From positions 3,286,001 to 3,350,000 of the forward strand of contig JAUIMM010000484.1 in assembly GCA_031769625.1 (NCBI GenBank): a stretch of DNA of 64,000 bases, in the 5' to 3' direction. This stretch comes from Taudactylus pleione. Taxonomy: Eukaryota; Chordata; Amphibia; Anura; Myobatrachidae. Of the stretch, positions 62,530-64,000 are shown piece by piece (within the stretch, counting starts at the first letter, position 1; the number at the start of each line of letters is the position of its first letter). A model generated the notes under the pieces. The model made no database searches. It saw only the letters and a program-made list of their open reading frames with translations, and was not told the origin of the DNA. A program made the translations under genes and the position numbers.

Positions 62530-64000
62530 CAGCTCCAGAAGCATCTAAAATCCTACATGTGGGAAAAGACACACTGCAGATCTGGCCTTCCTCTGATCCG
62601 CGGCTCCCTCCAGTCGTCTGCCGTCTTAACTATGTCACTGATCCTGAAGCATCCGATGTTCTACATGTGGGAAAAGACACACTGCAGATCCAACCTTCCT
62701 GTGCTCTGCGACTCCCTCCAGTAATCTGCCATTTTCACTACGCCGCTGCTCCAGAAGGTGTTTATCATCCTACATGTGAGAAAAGACACTGAAGATCCTG
62801 TCTTCCTCCACTCTGCGGCTCCCTCTAGTCTGCCATCCTGACTACGCCACTGCCCCAAAGCGTCCGAGGTCCTACATGTGAGAAAAGACACACTGCAGAT
62901 CCAACCTTCCTGTGCTCTGCGACTCCCTCCAGTCATCTGCCATTTTCACTACGCCGCTGCTCCAGAAGTGTTTATCATCCTACATGTGAGAAAAGACACT
63001 GAAGATCCTGTCTTCCGCCACTCTGCGGCTCCCTCTAGTCTGCCATCCTGACTATGCCACTGCCCCAAAGCGTCCGAGGTCCTACATGTGAGAAAAGACA
63101 CACTGAAGATTCTGCCTTCCTCCATTCCTTGGTTCCCTCCAGTGGTCGGCCGTCCTGACTATGCCGCTGCTCCAGAAGCATCCAACGTCCTACATGTGAG
63201 AAAAAACACACTGAAGATCCTGTCTTCTTCCATTCCTTGGCTCCTTCCAGTTGTCTGCTGTCCTAAATACGCTGCTGCTCCAGAAGCATCCAACGTCCTA
63301 CATGTGAGAAAAGACACTGAAGATCCTGCCTTCCTCCACTCTGCGGCTCCCTCCAGTCATCTGCCGTGCTGAATATGCCACTGTTTCAGAAGTGTCCGAT
63401 GTCCTACATGTGAGAAAAAACACACTGAGGATCTTGTCTTCTTCCATTCCTTGGCTCCTTCCAGTAATCTGCCATCCTAAATACGCCGCTGCTCCAGAAG
63501 CATCCAACGTCCTACATGTGAGAAAAAACACACTGAAGATCCTGCCTTCCTCTACTCTGCCATCCTGACTACGCCAGTGCTCCAGAAGCATCCGACGTCC
63601 TGCATGTGAGAAAAAACACACTGAAGATCCTGTCTTCCTCCGCTCTGCAGCTCCCTCCAGTAGTCTGCCATCCTGACTACGCCGCTGCTCCAGAAGCATC
63701 CAACGTCCTACATGTGAGAAAAGACACACTGAAGATCCTGCCTTCCTCCACTCTGCGGCTTCCTCCAGTCATCTGCCGTCCTGAATATGCCACTGCTACA
63801 GAAGCGTCCGACATCCTACATGTTAGAAAAAACACACTGAAGATCTTGTCGTCTTCCATTCCTTAGTTCCCTCCAGTCGTCTGCCGTCCTAAATACGATG
63901 GCTGCTCTAGAAGCGTCCAACATCCTACATGTGAGAAAAGACACTGAAGATCCTGCCTTCCTCCACTCTGCGGCTCCCTCCAGTCATCTGTCGTCCTGAC
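62530..64000. repeat. 108-bp satellite array running off the window
   Basis: Fourteen copies of a unit containing CTACATGTGAGAAAAGACAC, CTGAAGATCCTG.CTTCCTC and CTGCGGCTCCCTCCAGT. The word CTACATG (or CTGCATG) starts at 62553, 62661, 62770, 62872, 62980, 63082, 63190, 63298, 63404, 63512, 63600, 63708, 63816 and 63925: spacing is mostly 108, with variants of 102, 106, 109 and 88. Because 108 is divisible by three, long open frames arise on both strands; they are artefacts. The array continues beyond 64000. Confidence 0.97.

Noticed and set aside
62349..63866. Overlapping repetitive open frames near the window end
   Set aside because: They follow the 108-bp satellite; indels of 106 and 88 bp shift the frame and both strands are open.

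Overview
This window looks like intergenic or intronic DNA from a large, transposon-rich vertebrate nuclear genome, most likely an anuran amphibian. The reasons are the mix of repeats (vertebrate Tc1 elements, an L1/Tx1-like LINE, tRNA-like SINEs, many hAT-like and TTAA-target MITEs, and families carrying GCGCATGCGC blocks), abundant microsatellites, and the absence of any intact host gene. The species cannot be named from the sequence alone. There is no bacterial or viral gene organisation. Nearly all long open frames lie inside repeats and are not genes.

Layout. 0-10 kb: small MITEs, including a 2.1 kb non-autonomous hAT element (4667-6779) with a perfect 8-bp target duplication, nested in an older TTAA-type MITE. 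10-11.3 kb: a dead Tc1 element on the minus strand. 12-19.5 kb: MITEs, AT microsatellites and a telomere-like minisatellite. 19.9-22.5 kb: a 5'-truncated LINE with a 13-bp target duplication and a broken reverse transcriptase. 23.0-25.0 kb: a second retro-insertion, minus strand, with complete-looking ends but no RT. 25-29.3 kb: Harbinger-like and hAT-like MITEs, including one built almost entirely of consecutive hairpins. 30-34.8 kb: TTAA MITEs and a three-level nest. 37.6-39.6 kb: a second Tc1 copy with an internal tandem duplication and a nested hAT. 40-46 kb: SINEs, hAT MITEs and one possible coding exon (43003-43217, minus). 47-54 kb: TTAA elements, a third Tc1 split by a hairpin-chain element and a hAT, and a telomere-like MITE split by two others. 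54-64 kb: SINE, a 39-bp minisatellite, more MITEs, and a 108-bp satellite that runs off the end.

The genes do not form a system. The three transposase remnants and the RT remnant are all defective, so every small element here depends, or depended, on enzymes encoded elsewhere. Target-site duplications are often intact, which lets the order of insertions be read. The most unusual material is the two hairpin-chain elements (25252-25770 and 48974-49926) and a pair of insertions with long internal inverted repeats and 13-15 bp target duplications (32044-32895 and 44560-45044). Family names are from recognition of ends, target duplications and protein motifs, not from database searches.
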